A stretch of 64,000 bases of DNA from Mycoplasma sp. OR1901. GTDB lineage: Bacteria; Bacillota_I; Bacilli_A; Mycoplasmatales; Metamycoplasmataceae. The position numbers and the translations under genes are program-made. The notes below the pieces were generated by a model. That model saw only the letters and a program-made list of their open reading frames with translations, was not told the DNA's origin and did not search any database. Location: NCBI RefSeq assembly GCF_013348745.1, contig NZ_CP054666.1:1-64000 (forward strand), in the 5' to 3' direction. Shown here piece after piece: positions 36,562-47,921 of the stretch; within the stretch, counting starts at the first letter, position 1, and every line of letters begins with the position of its first letter.

Positions 36562-37558
36562 GTTTCTAAAAAATATATTTAAGTCATTAGTTTTTATATC
36601 TCCTATAGCACTTTCTGTTTCTTGTTCTAGTTCAAATAATAGTACAAATAAGTTAGAAATGATCAAGAATTCAATTGTTAAAACTGATAGTAGTAAAGAA
36701 CAAGAATGAAATACATTTATTAATCAAAAATACATTCAAGTTATCTTAGATAGGTCATTTAATAGCAAGGAAGAAAAAGAAAAATTTATAGAGTCGCAAA
36801 AATCAATTAGTGATGAATATATAAATAAAATAAAAATAGCATCAAGATTTGGGAATAATATTATTTCTGAATTTGACGATGGTGGTGGTTTTTTATTTTT
36901 AGGTAATGTAAAGAACTTAATCACTTATAAATCAATAGATATTAAAGAAGAATTGTATTCTAAAAATTGATTATTTTTCTTATTTAACATACATCGTTTT
37001 AATTTCTTCCACTTTTCAGATATTGAACCTGATAAAGCATTTAAAGAAGACTTTATTGAAAGTTTAGAGACAAACAAGAAAATATTTGAAGACTTTTATA
37101 CACCTAAAAAATTAAATATAATTGATCTAGCAGTTCAAGAATATGATTTATCCGAAACTAGTTCGGAAACATTTGAAGTTAATGAAGAAAACACTTCAAA
37201 TAAGCCACAGAAAACTAAAGAAGTAAATTACAATTTTGAAGATAGAATTTATTTCTTATCTGAAGAAGGTTACATTTACTTTGTTAGACTATTCGGAACA
37301 AAAAAAGTAACTTCTTTTAGTGATGGAACTAAAAAAGAAGAGCAAACAATAAATAAAGTATACTTAAATCAATATCTATATTCATTTCCTAAATTAGTTG
37401 CTAGCAAGGATAAAATGAATGATTTCGATTTAAAAAAATACATTGATGTAGTTGCTCCTTGAGAAAATTCTAAATTAGGTTTTAGAGATGCTATTAGAAT
37501 TTTATTTATTGAAGAATATGGTGGTGAGACCTTTAGATATACATTAATAGATGCCTAA
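36548..37558 (+). CDS. Aromatic-motif lipoprotein 3
   Basis: A 336-aa lipoprotein with lipobox LSVSC at about residue 23. Easily missed because it contains TGA Trp codons. The block KNWLFFLFNIHRFNFFHF occupies the same relative place as in the two upstream genes. A linker rich in Glu/Ser/Thr (SETSSETFEVNEENTS) separates it from the C-terminal part. AAAAGGAGAAG precedes the ATG inside the end of the previous gene. Last gene of the operon. Confidence 0.8.
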
Positions 37559-37616
37559 TTTTTATCTTTTTCCTTATTTTTATTTAATATATTTCAGTAA
37601 AAAATAATTACAAAAT

Positions 37617-37668
37617 AAAATGACTTTTTATGTTTTTATAAAAAATATTAAAAAGCTCATTTTTTTAC
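37617..37668 (+). terminator. Terminator of ABC/aromatic-motif operon
   Basis: AAAATGA-CTTTTTA / TAAAAAGCTCATTTT with a one-base bulge and T7 tail. Confidence 0.6.
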
Positions 37669-37790
37669 ATCTTTTTTAATACTTTTGTTAATTTTTAAAC
37701 CTTAGACATAGCGTTAAAATATTTTTTTACATAATAAAATGTATGGTAGAATAAATACCGAAAATATACAAATACATGATAGGAAATAAT

Positions 37791-38945
37791 ATGAAAATAC
37801 ATAAATATTTATTACTTTTAGGTTCTATTAGTATTGGAACCTTGGTTGCTAGTTGCTCAAATACTGTAGCAAATGACAAACAACAAAATAATGATGTTCA
37901 AAATGGTACTGGATCAAATACAGATGTAAAACCATTAACGCCAAATAATAATCCAATTGTAAAACAAGAAAACGGCACTACACAAAAAGGAATTCAAAAT
38001 GAAGCTCCAAAAACAAAACAACAAGAAGAAATAAATGTAGCTCCTAAAAGCAAAGAAAATACTCCGCAAGATAATTCTAACGATAGCCATGTATCTCCAA
38101 GCGAAAACACCGATAATTCTTCAAATCAAAGTGATTCATCTGTAACTAAAGATGAAGAAATAACAACCCCAAATACTAAACAAGATTCTTCAGAAAATTC
38201 TAATGTTAGTGAATCTCCTAATAACAATACGGTAGATGATTCAAAAAAAGAAAGTCAATCATCTGAAACTGACAAAAATGATTCTACCGATACTAAAAAA
38301 GAAGTGATAAGTGAAGAAGAGAAAAATAATATCAAGATTAAATTATTAAATTTAAATCTTAGAACTATGACTATGTTAGTTTTTGCAACTTATACTACCG
38401 ATGAAGCTTATAGACAATATAATGAATATATACCAAAATTAAAAGAGTTTATGAAATCGTTAGAAGTTTTTAATAACACCGAAACATTGGATGAAATTAA
38501 AAGAATCCAAGAATTCATTGATGATTATCAAGCGGCTTATAATAAAAATAATTTCGGTGATTTTTCTGCAGAAACTTTATATAGTATTGATAATGGTTGA
38601 AGAGGTAAATATAGTCCTTTATTCAAAATACTAGAAGATAATAGTACTGCAATTATTAGTAATTTAAACTTCCGTTGAGACAATATATTTAGAATGAAAA
38701 TAATTAAAAGAATAGTAGAATTATTTGATAAAATAAACGAACCTACTTTCCTAAATTCGAATTTATTATATGAAATTCAATATCAATTAAATAGTTACTT
38801 AACAAGCGATGACAAAAATAAAGAGTTTAAAGATGAAGTAGAAGCGTTATTAAAATTAGTTAATAGTGCTATCGAAGGTAAAACACAATTCGATGCTAAT
38901 ATCATGACAAAACTTAGAGAACTTACATCAAAAGTAACTGAATAA
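37791..38945 (+). CDS. Lipoprotein with long low-complexity linker
   Basis: A 384-aa surface lipoprotein. Signal MKIHKYLLLLGSISIG and lipobox LVASC; residues ~25-180 are a disordered linker of Asn, Ser, Thr, Asp, Glu and Lys; the C-terminal ~200 residues are predicted helical and soluble, of unknown family. The start at 37791 is chosen because AGGAAAT lies upstream of it; an upstream ATG (37776) would add five residues ahead of the signal. Same design as the lipoproteins at 47752 and 48893. Confidence 0.85.
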
Positions 38946-38960
38946 AATCAATTCAATAAG

Positions 38961-38990
38961 GAACTAAAATAACTTTAGTTCTTTTTTTAA
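38961..38990 (+). terminator. Terminator of lipoprotein gene
   Basis: GAACTAAA / TTTAGTTC with an ATAAC loop, then T7. Confidence 0.8.
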
Positions 38991-39079
38991 AATAATTACA
39001 ATATAAGCACTTAAATAGTAATGCGAATTATAAATTGTAATATAATTTAATTAATTATTAACTAAATATGGGAGAAAAG

Positions 39080-40096
39080 ATGAAAAAAACATTACTAAGT
39101 GGTATTAAACCAACTGGTAACTTAACTTTAGGAAACTATATTGGTGCTATTAAAAATTTTGTCGCGATGCAAAAAGACTATGATTCATATGTTTTTGTTG
39201 CTGACTTACACGCGTTAAGCACAGGAGCAGTAGATCCTATTGAGTTTAATAAAGCACGTAAAAGTATTATTGCAATGTATATTGCATGTGGTTTAGATTA
39301 TAATCAAACCACCTTATTTTATCAGTCAGATATTCTGGCAACGGGTGTACTACAATGATTATGTACATCTTTAACAACAATTGGTGAATTATCTAGAATG
39401 ACGCAATTTAAAGATAAATCTACGAAACTAAAACAAGGTAACGGTACTGAAAAAATTCCAACAGGATTGCTTATGTATCCACCTTTAATGGCCGCAGATA
39501 TTTTACTTTATAACACTGATGTTGTTCCGATTGGTGAAGACCAAGTGCAACATTTAGAATTAACAAGAAATATTGCGGAAAGATTTAATTCAAAATATAA
39601 TTTAGATTTAAAAATTCCAACCGGATATGTACCTAAGGTAGGGTCAAGAATTAGATCATTAACTGATCCTAATTCTAAAATGTCTAAATCTGACTCGAAG
39701 AGTGAAAAATCAATAATATATTTACTTGATGACCCAGAAAAAGCTTATTCAAAGATTATGAAAGCAGTTACAGATTCAGAAAATAAAGTATATATTTCAA
39801 ATGGAAAACCTGGAGTTTTAAATCTATTAAACATTTATGCTTCAATCAAAGAAATAAGTTTAGAAGAAGCGGAAACATTATTTAAAGATTACAATTATAG
39901 AGATTTTAAAAATGAAGTTGGATTAGCGGTTAAAAACCTTTTAATTGACATCCAATCTAAATATTATGACGCACTTAGCAAAGTAGACGAAATTGCTAAA
40001 ATAGGTGCTAAAAAAGCAAATAAAACAGCGAACGCAGTTTTATCAAAAATTATGAAAAAAATAGGATTTGAAGGAGAAGTAAATGAAAGCAAATAA
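39080..40096 (+). CDS. trpS: Tryptophanyl-tRNA synthetase
   Basis: A 338-aa class I synthetase charging tRNA-Trp, including the UGA-reading tRNA at 62 kb. The HIGH-like motif is TGNLTLGNYIG and the KMSKS motif is KMSKSD; DILLYNTDVVPIGEDQVQHLELTR is the family block. Start 39080 follows GGGAG by 6 nt; an ATG 12 nt upstream overlaps the ribosome site. Overlaps thrS by 14 nt. Confidence 0.98.
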
Positions 40097-41828
40097 ATTA
40101 TTAAATCATACAACAAGTCATTTACTAGGGGCAGCAGTAGAAAAACTTTTCCCAAATGTAAAATTAGGATTTGGTCCTGCTACTGATGAAGGATTTTATT
40201 ACGATTTTGAATTTGAAACACCACTTTCAGATTCAGAATTAAATAAAATTGAACGTTTAATGAAAAAGTTAGCTTCAAGAAATTTAGTTATGACACAGGT
40301 TTCTGAAGAAGAATACAATTTTGAAAATAAGCCATATAAACAAGAGTTATATAACGAACTTAAAAAAGCGGGTAAACATATTACTTTCTACTCTTTAATT
40401 GACCCATTAAGTAAAGAAGTTATTTTTACTGATTTATGTGCTGGTGGTCACGTTGAAGATACAAAACACATTAAGCACTTTAAACTTTTAAGTCTTGCTG
40501 GTGCGTATTGAAGAGGAAATTCAGACAATATTCAATTAACAAGAATTTACGGTACTTCTTGAGAAACAAAACAAGAATTAGATGACTATTTAGAAATTTT
40601 AAAAGATCGTAAAGAAAGAGATCACCGTAAAATTGGTAAAGAAATGAAATTATTTACATTCAACAAATTAGGTGGTCAAGGTTTACCTTTTTGATTAGAA
40701 GACGGAATGGCTATACATAACGAAATTCGTAATTTAGTACTTAAAAACGACCGTAAATATGGATTTACAGAAGTATTAACACCACACTTTGGTGAAGAGG
40801 AACTTTACAAAATTTCAGGTCATCTATCACACTATAAAGATGATATGTTTAAGCCAATCGTAGTTGAAAACGAAAGACTTATCGCACGTCCAATGACTTG
40901 TCCACATCACATCATTTGTTACAACACAGAAAAACGTTCATATAGAGATTTACCTATTAGATATAGTGAGCAATCACAATTATATCGTTATGAAAAATCA
41001 GGTGCTCTTACAGGTTTAGAACGTGTTCGTGGTATGTTATTAACAGAAGGTCACTTATTCGTCCGTAAAGATCAAATTGCTCAAGAGTTTAAATCAATGT
41101 ATAACTTAATTAAAGAAACACTTGAAGCATTTAAAATTAAAATTGACTATGTTTCATTATCACTTCGTGATCCGGAAAATAAAGAGAAATATTACAATGA
41201 TGACAATATGTGAAATGAAGCTGAAAACGAATTACGTAATGTATTAAACGATTTAGATGTTAAATATGAAGAAAAAGTTGGGGAAGCTGCTTTTTATGGA
41301 CCAAAAATGGATATTCAAATTTTCACAGCTTTAGGTCATGAAATTACAGTTTCTACATTACAATTAGACTTCTTGTTACCTAGAAAATTTGAAATATCAT
41401 TCATTAACTCAAAAGGTGAAGAAGAAACTCCAGTTATGATTCACAGAGGTTTAATTGGAACATACGAAAGATTCGTTGCTATATTAATTGAACAAACAAA
41501 AGGTGTTTTACCATTCTGATTAGCACCAAAACAAGTTACAGTTATCCCTGCAACTAATTCTGATGAAGATTTTGAATATTCAAAATCAGTTAATGATAAA
41601 CTTTTCGAACTTGGATTTAGATCAAAACTAAATTCTTCTGAAGAAAGATTAGGTAAAAAAGTTCGTGAAGCTCAAATGTCAAAATCTAAATTCCAAGTTA
41701 TTTTAGGTGAACAAGAAAGAGTTTCAAACACAATTTCTTACCGTAAATATGGTGAAAACGAAACATACAACGTTTCACTTAATGAGTTCATTAAAATATT
41801 AGAAAGACTTAAAGAAACACGTGAATAA
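40083..41828 (+). CDS. thrS: Threonyl-tRNA synthetase (lacks TGS domain)
   Basis: A 581-aa class II synthetase. It opens directly in the editing domain ([12 protein letters not shown], the HxxxH motif), so the N-terminal TGS domain of most ThrRS is absent, as in other mycoplasmas. Catalytic domain features are RPMTCPHHI, the motif 2 region [15 protein letters not shown], and [11 protein letters not shown] (motif 3). The C-terminal ~100 residues form the anticodon-binding domain. Several TGA Trp codons. Coupled to trpS by a 14-nt overlap. Confidence 0.97.
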
Positions 41829-42264
41829 AAAAATATCTTGAATCTATAATATTTTATTTGCTTTAAGTGTAATTACTTTAATTTTAATTTCAGGTAGAAT
41901 AGTACCTTGACATTTAATTGAATCTACAAAAGGTTTTAATTTAACTTTTTGAGTAAGGATTATTTTATCTACAGTTTTTAGTATTATCTTTATTTTAAGT
42001 GCGTTTCTACTATCTACATATTACTTTTACAAGTTTAAAAATATACAATGAATTATATTGTTAGTAGGGATAACCAATACATTAATGTGAATTCCTTTCA
42101 CAAATGATGATAAAAGTTTTCAATGAGTTTGATATACAGGGGATGTTATTCCTGTTGTGGTAATATTTTCTACTATATATTTCTTATCAATTAAATTTAT
42201 TACAAATGAAAATGTTTATAAGTTAAGAAAAATGTTAAAAGTAAAAGAACCATTAAAAAAGTAA
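41821..42264 (+). CDS. Small membrane protein, 147 aa
   Basis: Readable only with TGA as Trp (many such codons). It begins GTG AAT AAA, overlapping the thrS stop by 8 nt, and has four hydrophobic segments with short loops and a basic C-terminus (KVKEPLKK). No conserved motif recognised. The GTG start is inferred from the open frame and translational coupling; no strong ribosome site is visible. Integral membrane protein of unknown role. Confidence 0.65.
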
Positions 42265-42272
42265 AAAAATTA

Positions 42273-42320
42273 TAAAAGTTAAAAATAACGCTGTTTTTAC
42301 GTTGTTTTTAACTTTTTTGC
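42273..42320 (+). terminator. Terminator of trpS-thrS unit
   Basis: AAAAGTTAAAAA-TAAC / GTTG-TTTTTAACTTTT arms with the T-rich arm as tail. Confidence 0.65.
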
Positions 42321-42365
42321 TCTCTTTTTGCAAAAATAAACATAAATTTGATATAATAATAAATT

Positions 42366-44195
42366 ATGTTTAATATATATAAAAAATATGATGCAATTGT
42401 AGTTGGTGGAGGACACGCAGGTGTTGAAGCTACATTTGCTTTAGCTAATAAAGGTCATAAAGTAGCTTTAATTTCATTTGATTTAAATCGTCTAGCAATG
42501 ATGCCATGTAACCCTTCAATTGGTGGTCCAGCAAAAGGGATAATTACAAGAGAAATTGATGCCTTAGGTGGAGTCCAAGGTTATTTTTCTGATCTTGCAA
42601 TGATACAAATTAAAATGCTTAATGAATCAAAAGGTCCAGCTGTTAGGGCTCTTAGAGCACAAATTGATAAAGATAAATATTCACAAATTATTCATGACGC
42701 ACTTGAAAAACATCCGAACATTACTTTAATTGAAGCGGTTGTTGAAGAAGTGGTTGTAGATGAAAACAAAACTTTTAAAGGTTTCCAAGTAGAAGGATTA
42801 GGTTTAATTGAAGCTAAAGTGGCAGTTATTACAACAGGTACTTACATGAATTCAAGAATTCTACGTGGTGATGAAATTACAATTAGTGGTCCAGACAATC
42901 AAAAAACTACACCTAAATTAAGTAAATCACTTGAGAAATTAGGGTTAGAATTACAAAGATTAAAAACTGGTACACCAGCTCGTGTTTATGCTGATTCTAT
43001 TGATTTTTCTGAAGTTGAAAAAGAAGTTTTAAATGATACAGCTTTAACTTTTTCATCTCGTTCAGGAGTTAAATTAGCAGAACAAATTTCATGTTATTTA
43101 ACATACACTAATGAAGAAACACATAAAATTATTGAAGAAAATATTTCAAGATCAGCGATGTATTCAGGTTTAATTAAAGGTGTTGGGCCAAGATATTGTC
43201 CAAGTGTTGAAGATAAAGTTATGCGTTTTAGAGATAAAGAACGTCACCAAATTTTCTTTGAACCAGAAACAGCGGACGGAAGTATTATTTATGTTAATGG
43301 TATGTCAACTTCAATGCCAATTGAAGTTCAAGATAAAATGTTAAGAACTATTCCTGGTCTAAAAAATGCAAGAATTCAAAAATGAGGTTACGCAATTGAG
43401 TATGACGCACTTAATCCATTACAAATTTCAAGTACATTAGAATCTAAAGTTATTGGTAATTTATTTACTGCAGGACAAATAAATGGTACAAGTGGTTATG
43501 AAGAGGCCGCTGCACAAGGTTTAATCGCAGGAATTAACGCAGGTCAAAAATTAGAAAATAAAGAACCGCTTATATTAAGAAGAAATGATGCTTATATAGG
43601 TGTTTTAATTGACGATTTGGTAACAAAAGGTACAAAAGAACCTTATAGAATGCTTACAAGTAGAGCAGAATACCGTTTATTACTTAGAAATGATAATCCA
43701 GACATTAGATTAACTAAGTATGGAAATAATGTTGGTTTAGTTAATGAAAAAGATTATCAAAAAGTTATTGACAAATATGAATTAATTAACAAAAAAATTG
43801 ATGAATTATCTAAAGAATTCGTTTCCTCAAAAAGTGAAATTGGAATTAAATACAAAATAGATAACGGTATTTCAATGCTTAAAGCTTTAGCAAGACCTGA
43901 TGTTGATGCAAAAGATATTTTAGGTGATTTTGAATTTAAAAATGAATTAACAACAATGGTACGTTTAGATGGTTACATTAGAAAACAAGAATCACTTGCT
44001 AATCGTATGTCTAAATTAGATAATTTCAAAATTCCAGATGATATTAATTATCGTAAAGTTGCAAATTTAGCAACAGAAGCAATGCAAAAACTTGAACAAA
44101 TTAGACCTAAAACAGTTGGTCAAGCTTCTCGTATTTCAGGAATAAATCCTGCCGACATACAAATGTTAATGTTTCATATTGCATCACAAAAATAA
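42366..44195 (+). CDS. mnmG: tRNA uridine-5-carboxymethylaminomethyl modification enzyme MnmG
   Basis: A 609-aa FAD enzyme that, with MnmE, modifies wobble uridine 34. FAD motif VVGGGHAGVEAT at the start; NPSIGGPAKG and GTYMNSRILRG are family signatures; GLFTAGQ-type segment GNLFTAGQINGTSGYEEAAAQG near residue 370; C-terminal LTSRAEYRLLLRNDNPD. One TGA Trp. No clear ribosome site precedes the ATG, so the transcript may have a very short leader (TATAATAAT lies 12 nt upstream). Confidence 0.98.
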
Positions 44196-44629
44196 TGAAA
44201 CTTAACATTATAGCAGTTGGTAGTTTATCAAAAGAATACCAAGTCATTTTTAATGATTATTTAAAGAAAGTTAACTTTTTCGCAAAAGTTAATGTAATTG
44301 AAATTAAAGAACAAAAAATACAAAATATAGAGTTAAAAAAGCAAAAAGAAACTGAATTAATATTAGAAAAAATACCTAAAAATTCACCAGTTATTTATTT
44401 ATCAACACAAGCTAAACAAGTCACATCAGAAGAGTTTAGTGAAAAAATCACAAATTTAGATAATATAACATTCGTAATAGGTGGTTCAAATGGTGTGATT
44501 GAAAGTCATTTTGATATTAAGTTAAACTTTTCTAAAATGACATTCCCGCATCAACTTTTTAGGGTGATGCTAATTGAACAAATATACCGTGCATTTACTA
44601 TTAAAAATGGTATAACATATCATAAATAA
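44195..44629 (+). CDS. rlmH: 23S rRNA pseudouridine-1915 methyltransferase
   Basis: A 144-aa SPOUT methyltransferase. The knot region TFVIGGSNGV and the end FPHQLFRVMLIEQIYRAFTIKNGITYHK are diagnostic. Slightly shorter than the usual ~157. TAATG overlap couples it to mnmG. Confidence 0.96.
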   Translation: MKLNIIAVGSLSKEYQVIFNDYLKKVNFFAKVNVIEIKEQKIQNIELKKQKETELILEKIPKNSPVIYLSTQAKQVTSEEFSEKITNLDNITFVIGGSNGVIESHFDIKLNFSKMTFPHQLFRVMLIEQIYRAFTIKNGITYHK

Positions 44630-44664
44630 AAAGTAAGTTATTTAATAGCAACTTACTTTTTTGT
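44628..44664 (+). terminator. Terminator of mnmG-rlmH
   Basis: AAAGTAAGTT / AACTTACTTT hairpin with T tail. Same AAAGTAAG sequence recurs at 44742-44780 and 52322-52344. Confidence 0.85.
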
Positions 44665-44741
44665 ATGAATAGTAGGGGTTTTAGTAACTTTACGAACTTG
44701 AAACTATACATTTTTGAGTACAAAAATATTCAAATTTAAAA

Positions 44742-44780
44742 TCAAAAAAGTAAGCTACTGATTGGTAGCTTACTTTTAAA
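44742..44780 (-). terminator. Terminator of BI-1-like gene
   Basis: AAAAGTAAGCTACC / AGTAGCTTACTTTTTT read on the minus strand, lying just beyond the stop of the minus-strand gene. Confidence 0.75.
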
Positions 44781-44795
44781 TAACTATTTTAGTTT

Positions 44796-45569
44796 CTAAT
44801 TATTTCTTGAAAAAAGTCTTAATAAATGTATTAACATTGTTGAAGTGTTAATGAATAATCTAGTTGCTAAACTTATTCCGTAACTATATATTTGTGAGTT
44901 AGATGATACGTATGCGAAATTTTGTATTTCTTTTTTAACATAATAAAATTCATATGCTGTTGTTGCCGAAATAAATAATATGCTAATTAAAGAGTAGTAT
45001 CATTGTACTTTTAAAACAAAGAATGAAACTACAAATAAAACCATAAGTGATATTCCAAGTAGAACCATTGTAATTTTAATTATGTGTTGGTTAATAAGTC
45101 CAAAGTATCCAATTGCCGCACAAAACATTAAAATAAGTACAGGTAAGCAAGATAATAGAAGGAAATTTCTAAAACTAAATGTTTCATTCGTTCCTGTTAT
45201 TGTTGACTGTCTTTCATACACTTTTAAAAGGAATAAAAGTCCAGTTATTATTGCGGTTCAAACCACTACGTTAAATACTGCAAATAAAGATGATTTTCAT
45301 AAGCTAGTATTTTGACGATGACCACTAAAAATTGAAAGTATTAAGTTAGATATAAAACCAAATATAATTAAACCTAAAGCTATATAGTAAGCTTTTTGTT
45401 GTCCTGTTTTAGAATTATATAATATGTTTTCAAGTATACTTGTTCCTGCAATAGATAACAAAATAGTTAACATAAATAAAAAGGCATATGTAAAAACTGT
45501 TATAAAAATTACTTTTCTAGCTCCTACAAATGTTTTATCCTTAGTAAAAATTTTTGTATTATTTTCCAT
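44796..45569 (-). CDS. Multi-pass membrane protein, BI-1/YccA-like
   Basis: A 257-aa protein with seven hydrophobic segments, starting MENNTKIFTKDKTF. AAIGYFGLINQHIIK and the end segment WYYSLISILFISATTAYEFYYVKKEIQN resemble Bax-inhibitor-1-type proteins, whose sixth helix precedes a similar Ala-Tyr-Glu/Asp-x-x motif. Such proteins can leak calcium; function here is not known. Many TGA Trp codons split the frame under the standard code. Similarity is judged by eye. Confidence 0.6.
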
Positions 45570-45619
45570 AGTTTTAATTATAGTGTTTTTTTAGAATTAA
45601 TTAAAAAATTGATTTTTAA

Positions 45620-47752
45620 TTAATTATTTACTATAACCTCATATTTAAAATTATGTTTTTTTGCAAAATCTCTAACTATTTCATTATCTTCGTGTGTTTT
45701 AAGTGTTACATTTCTAATTCCTAAAAATGCTTCATTCTTAATTTCTTTAATTGTAGAAGGGAATATAACGTATTCAAGTCTATTAAGTGTATTGAAAGTA
45801 AAATCTTCAACTACTGTAATTCCTTCTGATAAAGTAACGGTTCTTAAGTTATCTTTAAATGAAATTTCTTGTCCTTGAAATTTAACGTCTGGATGAACAA
45901 CTAAATTTGTCGTACCGTTTGGTATTGATATTATTTGACTAAAATCATTATTATATAAAACACCTTTATATGATGCAAAAGAGTAATTACCAGGTTCAAC
46001 AATAATTTCGCTTACTGAATTTGATTCAAATAAATCTTTTCCGTCATTTAAAGTTGATGTTTCTTTAGGGATAGTAACGGTTTTTGAATTTAAATTACTT
46101 GGAGTCATTAATATTCTTGAAAAGTCTTTGCTATATAAAATACCATTTTGAGATGCAAAGAATTTATTATCTTTTGAAACTTCAAAAGCATATGTTCCTT
46201 TTGTGCCTGGGTACTCTATATGTTTAACAAATTCAGGGATATTTAATGTTTTAACTTTATTGTTATTTAAAATAGTGTCAGAAATGTTCTCTACTAAAAT
46301 ATCATTTAATTTATCAGGAATATTAGGGCTGTCGATGTTAGCGTCTTTCACTGAAAGACCATTTCAGTATTCATAAGTAATGTTGTCTTTGAAGTAGTTT
46401 AAATCTAGAACACGTTCAACTCTATGGTCATTTGAAATTTGATCTGCTGTTAATCTAAAATATCTTTCACTAACTGTACCTCATGTTGCATCGGAAAAGA
46501 ATCATTCGTTAGTTTCTGGGTCTTGAATAGCGTTTCATTGGTGAGCACCAGCTGAAGATCAACCAATTACCATAACAGTTTTAATTCCTAAAATGTCTAA
46601 CAATGATTTGTATAAGATACTGTAACCACCACAAACTGCTGATAAAAATTGTTTAACTTCAAATGGGTTTAATTTTGCTGATCTAACATCATTTGCATAT
46701 TTAACATGTTTTGTTATTCATTTAAACACTAAAAATATTTGTTCTTTTTTGTTTTTTTCATCTTTAATTACTTCATCTTCTAAAAATTTAGTTAATTGAG
46801 CTTTTTGAGAAGGGTTATATCCATTATCATTAAAATCAGATAAATTCTCTTTTGATAAATTAACAAATTCTAATGCTTTTTTATTTATTAAAGCATTAAC
46901 TTCATTTTTTTGTCTATTACCATCTTTAGTTGATTTTTCAATAGCATCTAGTTCTGGATAATTACTGTAATCATTTTTAGATTCATTTTCTTCTTTTTTA
47001 ACTGCATTCTTGTCAAAATTACCAGCATAATATTGTGGTGCAGTATCTGCATTTAATTTTAATGTTTCTTTTAATGAAACCATTTTGTTAAATTCTACTT
47101 CTAAAGTTTTATAACTTTCATTATATTTATCTAATTCTTCATTATCATATTTCAATGGTTTTTCTAATTTATCAAAATTTTCTGTAACTTGGTTGATGCT
47201 GTCGAATAAAATTTCATATTTAAATTCAGAATTGCTTTCACCTTTGGTGGTTTTTAATAAATTAATAAATTTCTCTTGTTCGTTAATAATGTTTGAGTAT
47301 GTTTCTATAACTTCTTGCTTTATTTTTTCTTGATTATCATTATTATCTTGTTCACCATTATTTGTTGAATTATCTCCAGGATTTTCTATTGGTTCACTTT
47401 TGTCGTTTTCGGAACTTGTATTTTCGTTATTATCTACTTCGCTATTACTTGAACTATTATCAGACTTGTCTTCAATTTCTTCATTCTTGTTAGCAGGAAC
47501 TTCTTCTACGACTTCACTATTACTTGAACCTTCAGTTTGGTTTTTATCATTAACTTGTTGATTATTTGAATCAGTATTTTCGTTATTATCAACTTCTTTA
47601 TTATTACTTGTTGAATTATCTACAATTGTGTTTGGAATTTCGTTTGTTTCTTCCTTCTGAGCACTATTTGTAGAAGAACATGAAATAATAAATACTGGAC
47701 TTGTACCTAAAAAAGGGATTAAGATTTTTTTAAATATTTTGCTTTTTTTCAT
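45620..47752 (-). CDS. Lipoprotein with transglutaminase-like core and BspA-type repeats
   Basis: A 710-aa lipoprotein, continuous when TGA is Trp. Lipobox VFIISC near residue 25; residues ~30-145 are a disordered Asn/Asp/Glu/Ser linker; ~150-340 are helical. Then comes a transglutaminase-like core: C374 in AVCGGYS, H404 in AHQWNAI and D421 in SDATWG, the Cys-His-Asp triad with normal spacing. Residues ~470-700 are BspA/LRR_5-like (TLNIPEF, SKTVTIPKE, NLRTVTLSEGITVVEDFTF, EYVIFPSTIKEIKNEAF). This suggests a surface cysteine protease or cross-linking enzyme with a binding tail. Substrate unknown. Confidence 0.82.
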
Positions 47753-47867
47753 ATTACTTACCTCGTTACTAATTTCTTTGAAATAAAGAATATTTTAATT
47801 ATATTGCTTTTAACAAGAAAACATTAAATTTAGTATTTTTTTATGATAAAAACCATATTTTATAAAA

Positions 47868-47905
47868 ACATTAAAAATAAACCCCTTATTGAGGAGTTTA
47901 TAATT
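47868..47905 (-). terminator. Terminator of the minus-strand lipoprotein gene
   Basis: On the minus strand AAACTCC / GGGGTTT with one U-G pair and a T-rich tail, 17 nt after the stop. Confidence 0.55.
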
Positions 47906-47921
47906 AATAAATATATCTTAA

